Assembly: GCA_934875675.1 (NCBI GenBank) | Contig: CAKXIK010000030.1 | Span: 15,632-32,726 of the forward strand | Reading direction: 5' to 3' | Length of the DNA stretch: 17,095 nt | Source: an uncultured bacterium | GTDB taxonomy: Bacteria > Bacillota > Clostridia > Oscillospirales > Acutalibacteraceae | Part shown: piece after piece, positions 1 to 7,829 of the stretch | How the letters are laid out: the number at the start of each line of letters is the position of its first letter | Numbering within the stretch: position 1 is the stretch's first letter | Made by a program: the position numbers and the translations under genes | The notes under the pieces: model-generated | Told to the model about the DNA's origin: nothing | Seen by the model: the letters and a program-made list of their open reading frames with translations, nothing else | Database searches by the model: none

Positions 1-237
1 TTTGGTACAATCAGTGAAGAAAAAACCGACAATGCCCCGACAGAACTGCTGCCGTTAAGTGAACGATTAATGCTGGTCTTTACCTATGGAAAAATTTTGA
101 TTCTTGCGGTTCCGGATGGAAAGATTCTTTGCAGCTGCCCAACGCCTGACTTTGTTCAGACTTGCACGAGAACCGCAGATGGAACGGTTTGGTTTGCAAG
201 CAAAAAAAGACTTTATCGCATTGAAATCGAGGATTAA
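1..237 (+). CDS. 3' end of a gene, possibly a beta-propeller-like protein (partial)
   Basis: An open frame runs from the first base of the window to a TAA at 235-237, giving the last 78 residues of a protein whose start lies outside. The visible part is beta-rich, with two similar strand-turn units: an 'AVPDGKILCSC' stretch and then 'TADGTVWFASKKRLYRIEI'. The D-G-x-[VI]-W-F pattern followed by a short strand is common in beta-propeller blades such as sensor or ligand-binding propellers. That family link is a pattern-level inference, not a firm identification. No membrane segment or catalytic motif is visible. It reads in the same direction as the downstream genes but is about 680 bases from the next one, so it probably belongs to another transcript. 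It could equally be an unrelated beta-rich protein. Confidence 0.6.
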   Translation, partial: FGTISEEKTDNAPTELLPLSERLMLVFTYGKILILAVPDGKILCSCPTPDFVQTCTRTADGTVWFASKKRLYRIEIED

Positions 238-834
238 GCAGCAAGATTGTTTTGGTGTACATGTGTAAAATATTCTTTCTCACACTTCCATTCGCCGCTG
301 TACCGTGTTGCGATTCAGTGCAAAACCGTATTGCCGAAGCTCCGCCGGAATGCGCTGGTGGCTGTCATCCCTTGTTTTCGTGAATACTTGAAACGCGATA
401 TGGTAAAGGAAAAAAGTAAACGCCTATCTGAATGCCGGTACTGCCGAAATCAATCAGATGATTTGCGAGGTTCCCCACGAATTCAAAAAAAGTTGGCAGG
501 AGTTCGATCCATTTTTTTCTCTTGACTCGCGTAGAAATTACAAAAATATAGCATACACGTCAAAGAGCTGTGCAGTCCAAACGGATTGTGCAGCTCTTGT
601 TGCTTTTGCAGTTGCAGTATGTATTTAGAGAGAAAAAATTCATAAAGGGGGTTCCATTTTAGCACTTTCATAGGGTATACTTAAGTTTACAAAAGTAAAT
701 TGGCAACAGATAAGCTATCAGGGTTCCTGTAACATGAAAGTTGACGGCATATGCATCCACCGTTTTCCAGCCGTTTATGTAAGATCATATCGCTTATCCT
801 TTCTTGGCAAAGTAAGAATGAGCGGTGAAAATTG
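238..834. other. Gene-poor stretch with a possible decayed reading frame
   Basis: No ORF here has a good ribosome site or a recognisable product. A 92-codon frame at 247-525 has no Shine-Dalgarno site and an odd cysteine- and arginine-rich composition. From about 432 a different frame reads 'NAYLNAGTAEINQMICEV' and continues past 520 with more natural composition. This may be a frameshifted remnant of an older gene, but I could not assign it. A 7-bp hairpin lies at 684-701 (TTTAC, loop AAAA, GTAAA). An 8-bp inverted pair, ACTTTCAT and ATGAAAGT, lies near 664-671 and 734-741. Neither can be tied to a known element. Confidence 0.4.
563..598 (+). terminator. Terminator-like hairpin
   Basis: AAGAGCTGTGCAGTCC (563-578) pairs with GGATTGTGCAGCTCTT (583-598) across an AAAC loop. 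This gives a continuous 16-bp stem if three G-U pairs are allowed. The bases after it are T-rich but broken (TGTTGCTTTT), so it is a weaker intrinsic terminator than the one at 3021. It could end the transcript of the gene whose 3' end lies at 1-237, although it sits more than 300 bases downstream. It may also act in the opposite direction. Confidence 0.5.
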
Positions 835-863
835 TTGTTTTTAAAGCACACCGGTGGTATAAC
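835..863 (+). promoter_or_regulatory. Candidate extended -10 promoter for the surface-protein gene
   Basis: TTGTTT (835-840) is followed after 17 bases by TATAAC (858-863), and the upstream TGG gives an extended -10 (TGnTATAAC). Transcription would start near 870, upstream of the ribosome site at 901-908. It would also exclude the in-frame ATG at 866 as the start. Read by eye only. Confidence 0.4.
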
Positions 864-913
864 AGATGAGATTGTCGGATATGTTCTGTCGTAATGAAAT
901 AGGAGGAGTTTCC

Positions 914-2860
914 ATGAAAAAACAAGAAATGGGTCAATTTGTACGACTATCAGGAAGCATCACGCACGGAGCTATAAGAAAGGCGCTGGGACTCGTTTTG
1001 TGCCTGTGCACGCTTCTCAACCTGTTGCCCACAGTGGCGATGGCAGCAAATACTACAGGTGCTGAAACATTAGCGCAGGAACTGAACACGATTGTGGATA
1101 ACTCCTGCTCGGTGGACATTTCCACCAAAACTGTGATGCTGACAAAGGACATTACTCTTACTGGTACCATCAGCATTACAAGTGGAACCATGAGTCTTGA
1201 TCTGGCGGGACATACCATTACCGGAAAGGCGGGAGATGACGGCGAGGCGGGATATACTGCGCTTTCTGTCAGCGGTGCGGCAATTTTGACTATTATGGAT
1301 AGCAGTACAGGTGGAGCAATTGTCGGCGGAGAGGGAGCTTCCGCTCCAAACATGGACGATAACGCAGAACCAGGTGGCAACGGTATTGAAATTTCCTCTG
1401 CTACGGTTACCATCACCGGCGGCACCTTTACCGGCGGTGATGGAGGTATGAGCGGTGACGGCACCAGCGGTGACGGAGGCAACGGTATTACGGTATCTGA
1501 CAGTACCGTTACCATAACAGGAGGTACCTTAAATGGCGGCTGCTGCGGTCGGGGAGGTAGCTGCGGTGATGGCGGAAAAGGTCTCAAGGTCTCATCCGGT
1601 AATGTTACCATTGAAGGTGGAACCTTTACCGGAGCCACTGACGGCAATCCGGGAAGGGCAATCAGTGCTGTCAGTATTTCTGCACTGATTGCAGATGGCT
1701 ATGCAGCATATAACAACGCCGCAAAACCTGCCATGATTACAGGCGATGCTAATCTTGCGAGGACGACATACATTCAAATCAAGCCCATATCCAACGCCGT
1801 AACCCCTGTTATCACCGCACAGCCCGGCAGCCACACCTACAAACCCGGTGACGCGGTAATACCGCTAACTGTGGTCGCAAGTGTAACTGACGGCGGAACA
1901 CTTACTTATCAATGGTACAGCAATTCAACAAACAGCACAGCAGGTGGTACAGCCATCAGCGGCGCGAAAAATGCTTCCTATATTCCTTCTGTTACCGCCG
2001 TAGGAACAACCTACTACTACTGCATTGTTACAAATACAAACAACCGCTTCAGCGGCACAAAAGTTGCAGCTGCAGTGACAGATATTGTTTATTATAACGT
2101 AACTATGACAATAGCGGATGAAATCGCACGAATATTAACTGCAGTAAACCGCTATGATTTGTCGACGGTTAAATCAAGTGATAAAGAAAACATCAATAAA
2201 CTGATCACCGATATTGATGCTCTTGTTGACACCGGAAATCTGACCGAGGCGGAGAAAACAGCCCTTGACTCAATTAATGCCAAGGCGGAAGCACTGATCC
2301 GAAAAATTGACGATGCTGCGGCAGTTACAAATCTTCTTTTGACAGACTTACCAACTGGAACAGTGGTTCAGGCATTAGAAGAAACAACCTTTGACGCAAA
2401 CTTACGGCTTGTTGTAACACGGGTAAATCCAACGGAGAAACAGACTTCCGGTATAAAGCTTGTGGCAAGCGACAAGGATGTTGTTTCGATGGTTGACATC
2501 TTTTTGATGCGGGGTGAAAAAACGGTTCAGCCCAATGGAATGGTTAAAATAACCCTTACCTTGACAGAAGAGCAACTTGCAAACTACAAGGACTTCCAAA
2601 TTGTTAATGTTGACGATAACGGAAATGCAAAAATATTTGAAAGCAAGTTGAACGGTAACCGGATAAGCTTTTTCACCGACCGCTTGTGCGGCTGCGGCGT
2701 AATTGCAACAAGAAAAATCGCTCAGAGTTCTACGCCGCCAACCGGAGGAAACAATAATACACCTCTTTGGATTGTGCTGCTATTCATTACCGCTGGAGTT
2801 CTGACAACAATGGCAATTACAAAAGACTATGAAGGGCAAGCGGCAAATAAGCACAGATAA
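914..2860 (+). CDS. Secreted surface protein: glycine-rich beta-solenoid-like repeats, Ig-like domain, C-terminal anchor
   Basis: A 648-residue exported protein of unknown ligand. The start is set at 914 because AGGAGGAG (901-908) lies 5 bases upstream; an in-frame ATG at 866 has no ribosome site. Residues 1-44 form a signal peptide with a basic start, a hydrophobic core at about 24-38 and an 'AMA' cleavage site. Residues about 55-250 are short beta strands and glycine-rich turns, including three repeats of 'GGNGI..SSATVTITGGTF' type, which suggests a right-handed beta-helix. Residues about 296-390 form an Ig-like domain (ITAQPGS, TYQWY, YYYCIVTNT). Residues about 398-472 are helical and charged. 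Residues about 480-600 resemble the beta domain common before the anchor of Clostridia surface proteins. TPPTG (607-611), a hydrophobic span (about 618-635) and a tail ending KHR look like a cell-wall sorting signal with an unusual first residue; a plain membrane anchor is the alternative. No enzyme motif was seen. A terminator separates it from the polysaccharide operon. Confidence 0.85.
   Translation: MKKQEMGQFVRLSGSITHGAIRKALGLVLCLCTLLNLLPTVAMAANTTGAETLAQELNTIVDNSCSVDISTKTVMLTKDITLTGTISITSGTMSLDLAGHTITGKAGDDGEAGYTALSVSGAAILTIMDSSTGGAIVGGEGASAPNMDDNAEPGGNGIEISSATVTITGGTFTGGDGGMSGDGTSGDGGNGITVSDSTVTITGGTLNGGCCGRGGSCGDGGKGLKVSSGNVTIEGGTFTGATDGNPGRAISAVSISALIADGYAAYNNAAKPAMITGDANLARTTYIQIKPISNAVTPVITAQPGSHTYKPGDAVIPLTVVASVTDGGTLTYQWYSNSTNSTAGGTAISGAKNASYIPSVTAVGTTYYYCIVTNTNNRFSGTKVAAAVTDIVYYNVTMTIADEIARILTAVNRYDLSTVKSSDKENINKLITDIDALVDTGNLTEAEKTALDSINAKAEALIRKIDDAAAVTNLLLTDLPTGTVVQALEETTFDANLRLVVTRVNPTEKQTSGIKLVASDKDVVSMVDIFLMRGEKTVQPNGMVKITLTLTEEQLANYKDFQIVNVDDNGNAKIFESKLNGNRISFFTDRLCGCGVIATRKIAQSSTPPTGGNNNTPLWIVLLFITAGVLTTMAITKDYEGQAANKHR
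1373..1654 (+). repeat. Three in-frame glycine-rich repeats in the surface protein
   Basis: Three units begin at 1373, 1475 and 1571 (residues 154, 188 and 220) with periods of 34 and 32 residues. Each has G-G-[NK]-G-[IL], then a strand ending [TV]VTI.GGT[FL], then a Gly/Asp/Ser-rich linker. The second linker contains three cysteines (GGCCGRGGSCGD), unusual for an exported Firmicutes protein. The pattern fits successive coils of a beta-solenoid; the DNA copies have diverged, so this is an old protein repeat and not a recent duplication. Confidence 0.7.
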
Positions 2861-3020
2861 CAAACCTATCTTCAAAAAGATGGAAAATTGTGCTTATGCC
2901 AGTCCCTCGTTTTGCACGGGATTGTCCATAGGCTATTATCCGCCCAATTTTATGGCCGTTATTCGCGTTGACACAGTTTGGTATTCAGTCTGGTTGCTAT
3001 TCACTAAAACTACCTGAATG
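2861..3020. other. Intergenic stretch, nothing recognised
   Basis: Between the surface-protein stop and its terminator there is no reading frame with a ribosome site. A TTGACA at 2968-2973 has no -10 at a suitable distance. The gap continues beyond the terminator to the glf start at 3259; its promoter is listed separately. The segment 3060-3145 holds nothing I recognise. Confidence 0.4.
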
Positions 3021-3054
3021 AAAAAGATGCTGTCTGATGGTGGTGTCTTTTTTT
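3021..3054 (+). terminator. Intrinsic terminator after the surface-protein gene
   Basis: AAAAAGATGCTGTC (3021-3034) pairs with GGTGGTGTCTTTTT (3039-3052) around a TGAT loop, with several G-U pairs, and runs into a seven-T tract (3048-3054). This is the clearest Rho-independent terminator in the window. It marks the boundary between the surface-protein transcript and the polysaccharide operon. Confidence 0.7.
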
Positions 3055-3158
3055 GTTACTTTTAACGATCATATGTTATAGATGTAAAATCTGCTCTGTC
3101 GTGCGAAACCCTCCAATGCGACTACGCTTCACCGAGTCAGGGCGCTTGACACCTCCGA

Positions 3159-3187
3159 TTGACAAACGTACATAAATTTTATAATAT
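3159..3187 (+). promoter_or_regulatory. Sigma-A-type promoter of the exopolysaccharide operon
   Basis: TTGACA (3159-3164) is followed after 17 bases by TAATAT (3182-3187). A perfect TATAAT also occurs at 3180-3185 but with a 15-base spacer. A second TTGACA at 3146-3151 could use TACATA (3169-3174). The AT-rich run at 3171-3198 fits strand opening. Transcription would start about 60-65 bases before the glf start. No operator was recognised. Confidence 0.6.
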
Positions 3188-3258
3188 TATATATATGAAT
3201 TCGACATTTTTTGCACTGATAAGTATTTTGTTTGATGGGGAGAAGAAAGGGAGATGAC

Positions 3259-4428
3259 ATGTCATTTTTTGACGCTCTGATTGTTGGCGCGGGTTTCGCC
3301 GGTGCAGTGACCGCTCGCCGATTGGCAGACGCGGGAAAACGCGTCCTTGTGCTGGAAAAACGCGATCATATCGGAGGAAGTGCTTATGACCGGCGGGATG
3401 AGGCCGGTGTTCTTATCCACCAATATGGTCCCCACATTTTTCATACCAATGACCGAGACGTTTTTGAGTTTCTTTCGGGCTTTACTTCGTGGCGGGATTA
3501 TTCTCACAAGGTGGTCGCCAGTATTCCCGGTGAGCAAGGTTACAGACTGGAGTTCCCTGTTCCCTTTAATATCTGTTCTCTGGAAATCGCATTCGGTGCG
3601 CAGTCCGGACAGCGTCTGGCGCACGTGTTGCAGGAGATATATGGCCCAAATGGTCGTATCTCCGTGATGCAGCTTCGGGAAAGTAACAAACCGGAACTAG
3701 TGCAGCTTGCAAACTATATATATGAGAAGGTATTTCTTGGCTACACATTGAAGCAGTGGGGCGGTACACCGGAGCAGATCAATCCGGACACCCTCGCCCG
3801 TGTTCCGGTCGTTCTCAGCCGGGATTGCCGCTATTTTCAAGATATCTATCAGGGCATTCCTGCCGGAGGTTACACTCGACTTTTTGAAGCGCTCTTGGAT
3901 CACCCGGGCATTCGACTGCAGTTGAATGCCGACGCTTTGACGCTCTTGAAATTATCGTCAAAAGGTATCTTATTGGAAGATCGGAATTTTGACGGCCCGG
4001 TTATCTATTCCGGCGCGGCGGACGAACTGTTCGGCTGTGTTTACGGCAGGCTTCCTTACCGAACACTGGATTTTCAGTTTGAGACCTATGCACAAGATTT
4101 TTTTCAGTCTTGTGGGACGATAAACTATACGGTCGACAAGGAATATACCCGCATTACGGAGTTTAAGTATTTAACCGGTCAGAGCCTTTCAGGGCAAACC
4201 ACTATTGTACGGGAGTATCCTCGGGCCTATTGCGGTGAAGCAGGAGACACCCCCTATTACCCGGTTATCTGTGAGAAAAGTAAGAGTTTATACCGGCAAT
4301 ATGCTGACTTGGCGTCTCACTTTTCAAATCTGTTTCTGCTGGGGCGGCTGGCAGAGTATCGATACTATAACATGGATGCCGTGGTAGCCGGGGCACTGTC
4401 TTTGGCACGACGGCTCCTCACAACATAA
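3259..4428 (+). CDS. glf: UDP-galactopyranose mutase
   Basis: This flavoenzyme converts UDP-galactopyranose to UDP-galactofuranose in the cytoplasm, the donor for galactofuranose residues in surface glycans. The 389-residue product is close to the usual length for bacterial Glf. It begins with an FAD Rossmann motif, GAGFAG (G10, G12, G15), and E33 follows the second strand for ribose binding. The family segment 'IGGSAYDRRDEAG' is followed by 'QYGPHIFHT', and later 'YTRITEFKYL' and 'REYP' are typical of Glf. The start is at 3259 because AAAGGGAG (3246-3253) lies 5 bases upstream; an in-frame ATG at 3232 has no such site. It is the first gene of the operon, 27 bases before the next start. A galactofuranosyltransferase-like gene at 13026 is its likely partner. 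Confidence 0.95.
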   Translation: MSFFDALIVGAGFAGAVTARRLADAGKRVLVLEKRDHIGGSAYDRRDEAGVLIHQYGPHIFHTNDRDVFEFLSGFTSWRDYSHKVVASIPGEQGYRLEFPVPFNICSLEIAFGAQSGQRLAHVLQEIYGPNGRISVMQLRESNKPELVQLANYIYEKVFLGYTLKQWGGTPEQINPDTLARVPVVLSRDCRYFQDIYQGIPAGGYTRLFEALLDHPGIRLQLNADALTLLKLSSKGILLEDRNFDGPVIYSGAADELFGCVYGRLPYRTLDFQFETYAQDFFQSCGTINYTVDKEYTRITEFKYLTGQSLSGQTTIVREYPRAYCGEAGDTPYYPVICEKSKSLYRQYADLASHFSNLFLLGRLAEYRYYNMDAVVAGALSLARRLLTT

Positions 4429-4455
4429 GCCAATATGCGGAGGCAGACGAACGAT

Positions 4456-5628
4456 ATGGAAATACAAGCCCAAAAAAAAGCGCAGGTTTTTATCGTGGGA
4501 TCCAAAGGAATTCCCGCCCGTTACGGCGGGTTTGAAACCTTTGTGGATAAGTTGACGGAATACAGCGGTGAAGCAGTCGATTATCATGTTGCCTGCCAAT
4601 CCAAAAAGCAATGCGAGTTCTTTTATCATCATTCCCGATGTGTGTCTGTTCCCACGCCCTCCATTGGCCCTGCCAAGGCGATCTGGTATGACTGCGCTGC
4701 GCTGGAAAATTTCATTGCATATTGCCGTATGCATCCGGAGATCGAGCACCCGATCTTCTATGTTCTTGCCTGTCGGATTGGCTTTGTCATTCGTCGGTAC
4801 AGCCGTCAGATTCACCGGCTGGGAGGTGTGCTGTATGTAAACCCGGATGGGCAGGAGTGGAAGCGAAAAAAATGGAGCTGGCCGGTGCGACTTTATTGGA
4901 AATATTCGGAGCGCAGAATGATCCGATCTGCGGATCAAATTATTTGCGACAGCAGGGCGATTGAGGCAGACATTCTTCAGCGATACGCCCAATACCACCC
5001 CCAGACCCGGTATATTTCCTACGGCGCGGAAAAAGCGGCAGCAGATGCTGAAAAACTGGATGAATGGCTAAGTTGTCACAGACTGTGCCGAGGCGGCTAC
5101 TATATTCTGGTAGGTCGCTTCGTGCCTGAAAACAATTTTGAGCAGATTATTCGGGAGTTTATGTCAAGCCACACAGCCAGAAAGCTTGCCATTATCACGG
5201 GGAAAAATCATCGGCTGCAGGCACACATTAAAAAAGTCACGGGCTGCGGCGCGGATTCACGCATCCGTTTTGTTGGCACGGTATACGATCCGGAGCTGTT
5301 GTGTGCCATCCGAGAGAGTGCGTTTGCCTCCTTCCATGGTCACGAGGTTGGAGGCACCAACCCAAGCTTATTGGAAGGATTGTGCTGTACCAAGGTCAAT
5401 CTTGTGTTGGATGTAGTGTTCAACCGTGAGGTGTGCGGAGATGACGGCGCTTTATATTGGACAAAGCAGCCGGATAGCCTGCGCGGACTGATCGATCATG
5501 CTGAGCAGATGGACGAGACAACCCGGTTCCGTTTGGGTGAAAACGCTGTCTCCCGCATACGGGAGAGGTTCAGCTGGGAAGACATTGCCGCGGCATATCG
5601 GGCACTCTTCGAAAGGGATTATATCTGA
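4456..5628 (+). CDS. GT4 glycosyltransferase with DUF1972 domain, probable rhamnosyltransferase
   Basis: The 390-residue product opens with 'VFIVGSKGIPARYGGFET' (residues 11-28), the hallmark of the DUF1972 domain found in streptococcal Cps2T/WchF-type beta-1,4-rhamnosyltransferases. Those enzymes add L-rhamnose from dTDP-rhamnose to the first lipid-linked sugar. The C-terminal half has a GT4 nucleotide-binding Rossmann domain, with 'YYILVGRFVPENNFE' and then 'HEVGGTNPSLLEGL' (296-309), which carries the family's glutamates. The start is at 4456, 12 bases after GGAGG (4439-4443); an ATG at 4435 has no ribosome site. It lies between glf and a second GT4, with one base before the next start. 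By analogy it may add the second sugar of the repeat unit. The rhamnose link is inferred from the family; the rml genes in this window are broken, so the donor must come from elsewhere. Confidence 0.85.
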   Translation: MEIQAQKKAQVFIVGSKGIPARYGGFETFVDKLTEYSGEAVDYHVACQSKKQCEFFYHHSRCVSVPTPSIGPAKAIWYDCAALENFIAYCRMHPEIEHPIFYVLACRIGFVIRRYSRQIHRLGGVLYVNPDGQEWKRKKWSWPVRLYWKYSERRMIRSADQIICDSRAIEADILQRYAQYHPQTRYISYGAEKAAADAEKLDEWLSCHRLCRGGYYILVGRFVPENNFEQIIREFMSSHTARKLAIITGKNHRLQAHIKKVTGCGADSRIRFVGTVYDPELLCAIRESAFASFHGHEVGGTNPSLLEGLCCTKVNLVLDVVFNREVCGDDGALYWTKQPDSLRGLIDHAEQMDETTRFRLGENAVSRIRERFSWEDIAAAYRALFERDYI

Positions 5629-5629
5629 T

Positions 5630-6790
5630 ATGGAAAAGCTACATATGGCATTTGTTGATTTATGTAATTTTTACGATTGGCCCATGGGCGGTATGTTGCA
5701 ATACGAGCGACTGATTCTTGAGACGCTGACAAAGCGTTTTTCTGTCGATTTGTGGGGCGTTTCGGTTGATGGCATTGCTCCTGAGCCGTTGATGATTCGA
5801 GGGGAATCTTTCCCTATACACACTTTTGCAAATGCCAAACGCGGCGGTCGCCTAATCCCTAATTTTTGGAGAGGGATGTCTTTAGAGCGATATAAGAAAG
5901 AGCTGTCGCATTATGATCTTATCTACCTGCATACAGGCAGCTGCGCAGTGGTGGCGGCGCTTTTCATGAAAACGAAAACAAACTTACTGGTGTATCATCA
6001 GCATGGATTGCAATATCTTTCCGATACCTCGCTTAAAACCCTCCTGCAACGTCCCTTTATGTTGCTGGCGCAAAAAATGACTGATTTTTCCTTTGTGGTT
6101 ACGGGTCGGGAAGAGTTGGAGGACTATCTGTCATCCGGACACGAGGCGCTGCGGAGCAAGCTGGTCGCCATCGGAAGCCCGACAGAATACAGCCCCCCGG
6201 TTTCTCATCCGTTGGATAAAACCGAAACAGACTGCGTATTCCTGTATGTGGGTCGGCTGGCTCCTATTAAAAGAGTTCCGCTTCTTGTAGAGCTGTTTGA
6301 GCAGTTTTGCCGACAGAGGGGGACTTCCTGCCGATTGGATATAGTGGGCGATGGAGAAGATCGGAAGGCTGTAGAGCGTGCAATTATCAAAAACGGTGTG
6401 GAGAAGCAGGTGCGCCTAATCGGTTCTGTACCGGCCACGAAAGTATCGCAGTATTTGCTTGGGGCAGATGTATTTGTCACTGCTTCGGCTGGTGAGGGGG
6501 CGTCTCTGGCGGTGTTGGAGGCCTTTATCGCCGGCCTGCCGGTGGTCTGTTTCCCGGTTCGGGGACTGCGGGAGCAGGTGCGGGATGGAGAAACGGGAGC
6601 GGTGGCAGGCACTGAGGAAGCACCAAGCTTTGTCAGTGCTATGGAGCGTGCGTTTGACCGGCGGCAGGAAATGGCTGACCGCTGCCGAGATGAGGGAAGA
6701 AAGCACAGCAAAGAGGCCATCGGGGCGCAGATCGTAGAGGAGATTGAACAAAGATATGGAAAAGATCACCGTTGTCATTCCGGTCTATAA
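5630..6790 (+). CDS. GT4 family glycosyltransferase
   Basis: A 386-residue retaining glycosyltransferase of GT-B fold, probably at the inner face of the membrane. The N-terminal domain carries 'FYDWPMGGMLQYERL' near residue 14, the acceptor-side glycine loop. The C-terminal donor domain has 'FLYVGRLAPIKRV', 'LDIVGDGEDR' and the E-x7-E motif (E289 and E297 in 'GEGASLAVLEAF'). The donor and acceptor sugars cannot be read from sequence. The start at 5630 is one base after the previous stop; a weak AAGGGA (5613-5618) precedes it, so translation is probably coupled. An upstream extension in the same frame lies inside the previous gene and is rejected. The 3' end overlaps the next gene by 35 bases. 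Confidence 0.88.
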   Translation: MEKLHMAFVDLCNFYDWPMGGMLQYERLILETLTKRFSVDLWGVSVDGIAPEPLMIRGESFPIHTFANAKRGGRLIPNFWRGMSLERYKKELSHYDLIYLHTGSCAVVAALFMKTKTNLLVYHQHGLQYLSDTSLKTLLQRPFMLLAQKMTDFSFVVTGREELEDYLSSGHEALRSKLVAIGSPTEYSPPVSHPLDKTETDCVFLYVGRLAPIKRVPLLVELFEQFCRQRGTSCRLDIVGDGEDRKAVERAIIKNGVEKQVRLIGSVPATKVSQYLLGADVFVTASAGEGASLAVLEAFIAGLPVVCFPVRGLREQVRDGETGAVAGTEEAPSFVSAMERAFDRRQEMADRCRDEGRKHSKEAIGAQIVEEIEQRYGKDHRCHSGL

Positions 6791-7829
6791 TGTTGCGGAA
6801 TTTTTGAGTCGATGTATGGACTCTATTGTTCATCAGACCTATGCAAATCTGGAAATTCTTTTGATTAATGATGGATCGACGGATAACTCCGGTGAACTTT
6901 GTGACCGATATGCAGCACAGGATCAGCGAGTACAGGTCATTCATCAGTCAAATCAGGGGCTTGGATTTGCCCGTAACACAGGACTTCGATACGCTACCGG
7001 GGATTATGTATCCTTTGTGGATTCCGACGACTATCTGGACACAACGGCTTACGAGCAGCTTCTCTGTTATCTGCAGGATAATCCATGCGATATCTGTTAT
7101 TTCGGGCATTTTCGGGTACAGGGCGGACAGGCGGATCCTTATGATGTTCCGCCTGTCAAAATGCTCTACACCGGAAGAAAAGAATCGCTGGGTCAACTCT
7201 TTGCAAGCGCGCTGTTGGGAAAACCACAGCACGGAGCGGGCTTTACCGGACTGTCTGTCTGGGCGGCGCTCTATAAAAGAGAAGTGATTGCCGCAAATCA
7301 TCTGCGCTTTCTCTCCGAACGTGAGATCCTATCAGAGGATGTATTTTTTAATTTGGGTGCCTGTGCGGCTGCGCAGAACGTCCGTGTTTATCCCAAGCAC
7401 CTTTATTATTATGTTATCCGTACAAGCTCCCTTACCACCCGCTATCAAGCGGATCGCTTCCGTGCAGCACTGCGTATGGATGGGGCACTGACCACGGCCG
7501 CGGGTGCGTATGGTGTGGAGACGCTTCTTCGGCGAGGCATAGAGAACTGTATCTGCATGAATTTGATCGTTTGTATCAAGCAGGAGCTTCTGTTTGAATC
7601 GGAGATCGGACGCAAAGACGTCATAGCGCATCTTCGGGAAATGGGTTCGTGTGACAGGGTGCGCCAATGCCTGTCCGCCAATGCCTTTCAAACCGGTTTG
7701 GGGAGAAAGCTGATAGCACAAAGTCTTAAATGGAGAAGATGGAAATGGATATATTGGATCACGAAAACAGGACTTCTGGCAGAACGCGTCCGCGTTTATT
7801 TCCGCGGTCGGAGCGGCACGTCCAAATAG
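6756..7829 (+). CDS. GT2 family glycosyltransferase
   Basis: A 357-residue inverting GT-A glycosyltransferase. The N-terminal catalytic domain shows 'VVIPVYN' (6-12), 'LINDGSTDNSG' (36-46), 'NQGLGFARNTGL' and the metal-binding 'FVDSDDYLD' with DSDD at 89-92. The C-terminal third (about 230-357) is helical and basic with no membrane span, as in many polysaccharide GT2 enzymes that sit on the membrane face. The sugar is unknown. The ATG at 6756 is preferred, 13 bases after GAGGAG (6737-6742); a TTG at 6744 in the same frame is only one base from that site. It overlaps the upstream gene by 35 bases and the next gene by about 85. Confidence 0.9.
   Translation: MEKITVVIPVYNVAEFLSRCMDSIVHQTYANLEILLINDGSTDNSGELCDRYAAQDQRVQVIHQSNQGLGFARNTGLRYATGDYVSFVDSDDYLDTTAYEQLLCYLQDNPCDICYFGHFRVQGGQADPYDVPPVKMLYTGRKESLGQLFASALLGKPQHGAGFTGLSVWAALYKREVIAANHLRFLSEREILSEDVFFNLGACAAAQNVRVYPKHLYYYVIRTSSLTTRYQADRFRAALRMDGALTTAAGAYGVETLLRRGIENCICMNLIVCIKQELLFESEIGRKDVIAHLREMGSCDRVRQCLSANAFQTGLGRKLIAQSLKWRRWKWIYWITKTGLLAERVRVYFRGRSGTSK

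Noticed and set aside
664..741. Inverted ACTTTCAT/ATGAAAGT pair as ends of a small mobile element
   Set aside because: Eight bases is short, no flanking target duplication is visible and no transposase lies between, so a mobile element cannot be claimed.
934..1647. Long minus-strand open frame (237 codons) opposite the surface-protein gene
   Set aside because: It is a proline-rich mirror of the Gly/Thr-rich repeat coding sequence, has no ribosome site, and lies wholly inside a gene with a signal peptide and recognisable domains.
2829..3017. 62-codon plus-strand open frame after the surface-protein gene
   Set aside because: It starts inside the previous gene, has no ribosome site and shows no recognisable composition or motif; it ends just before the terminator by chance.
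4324..4998. Minus-strand open frame of 224 codons across the glf end and the next gene
   Set aside because: It has no ribosome site or recognisable motif and opposes two confidently identified genes, so it is a shadow frame.
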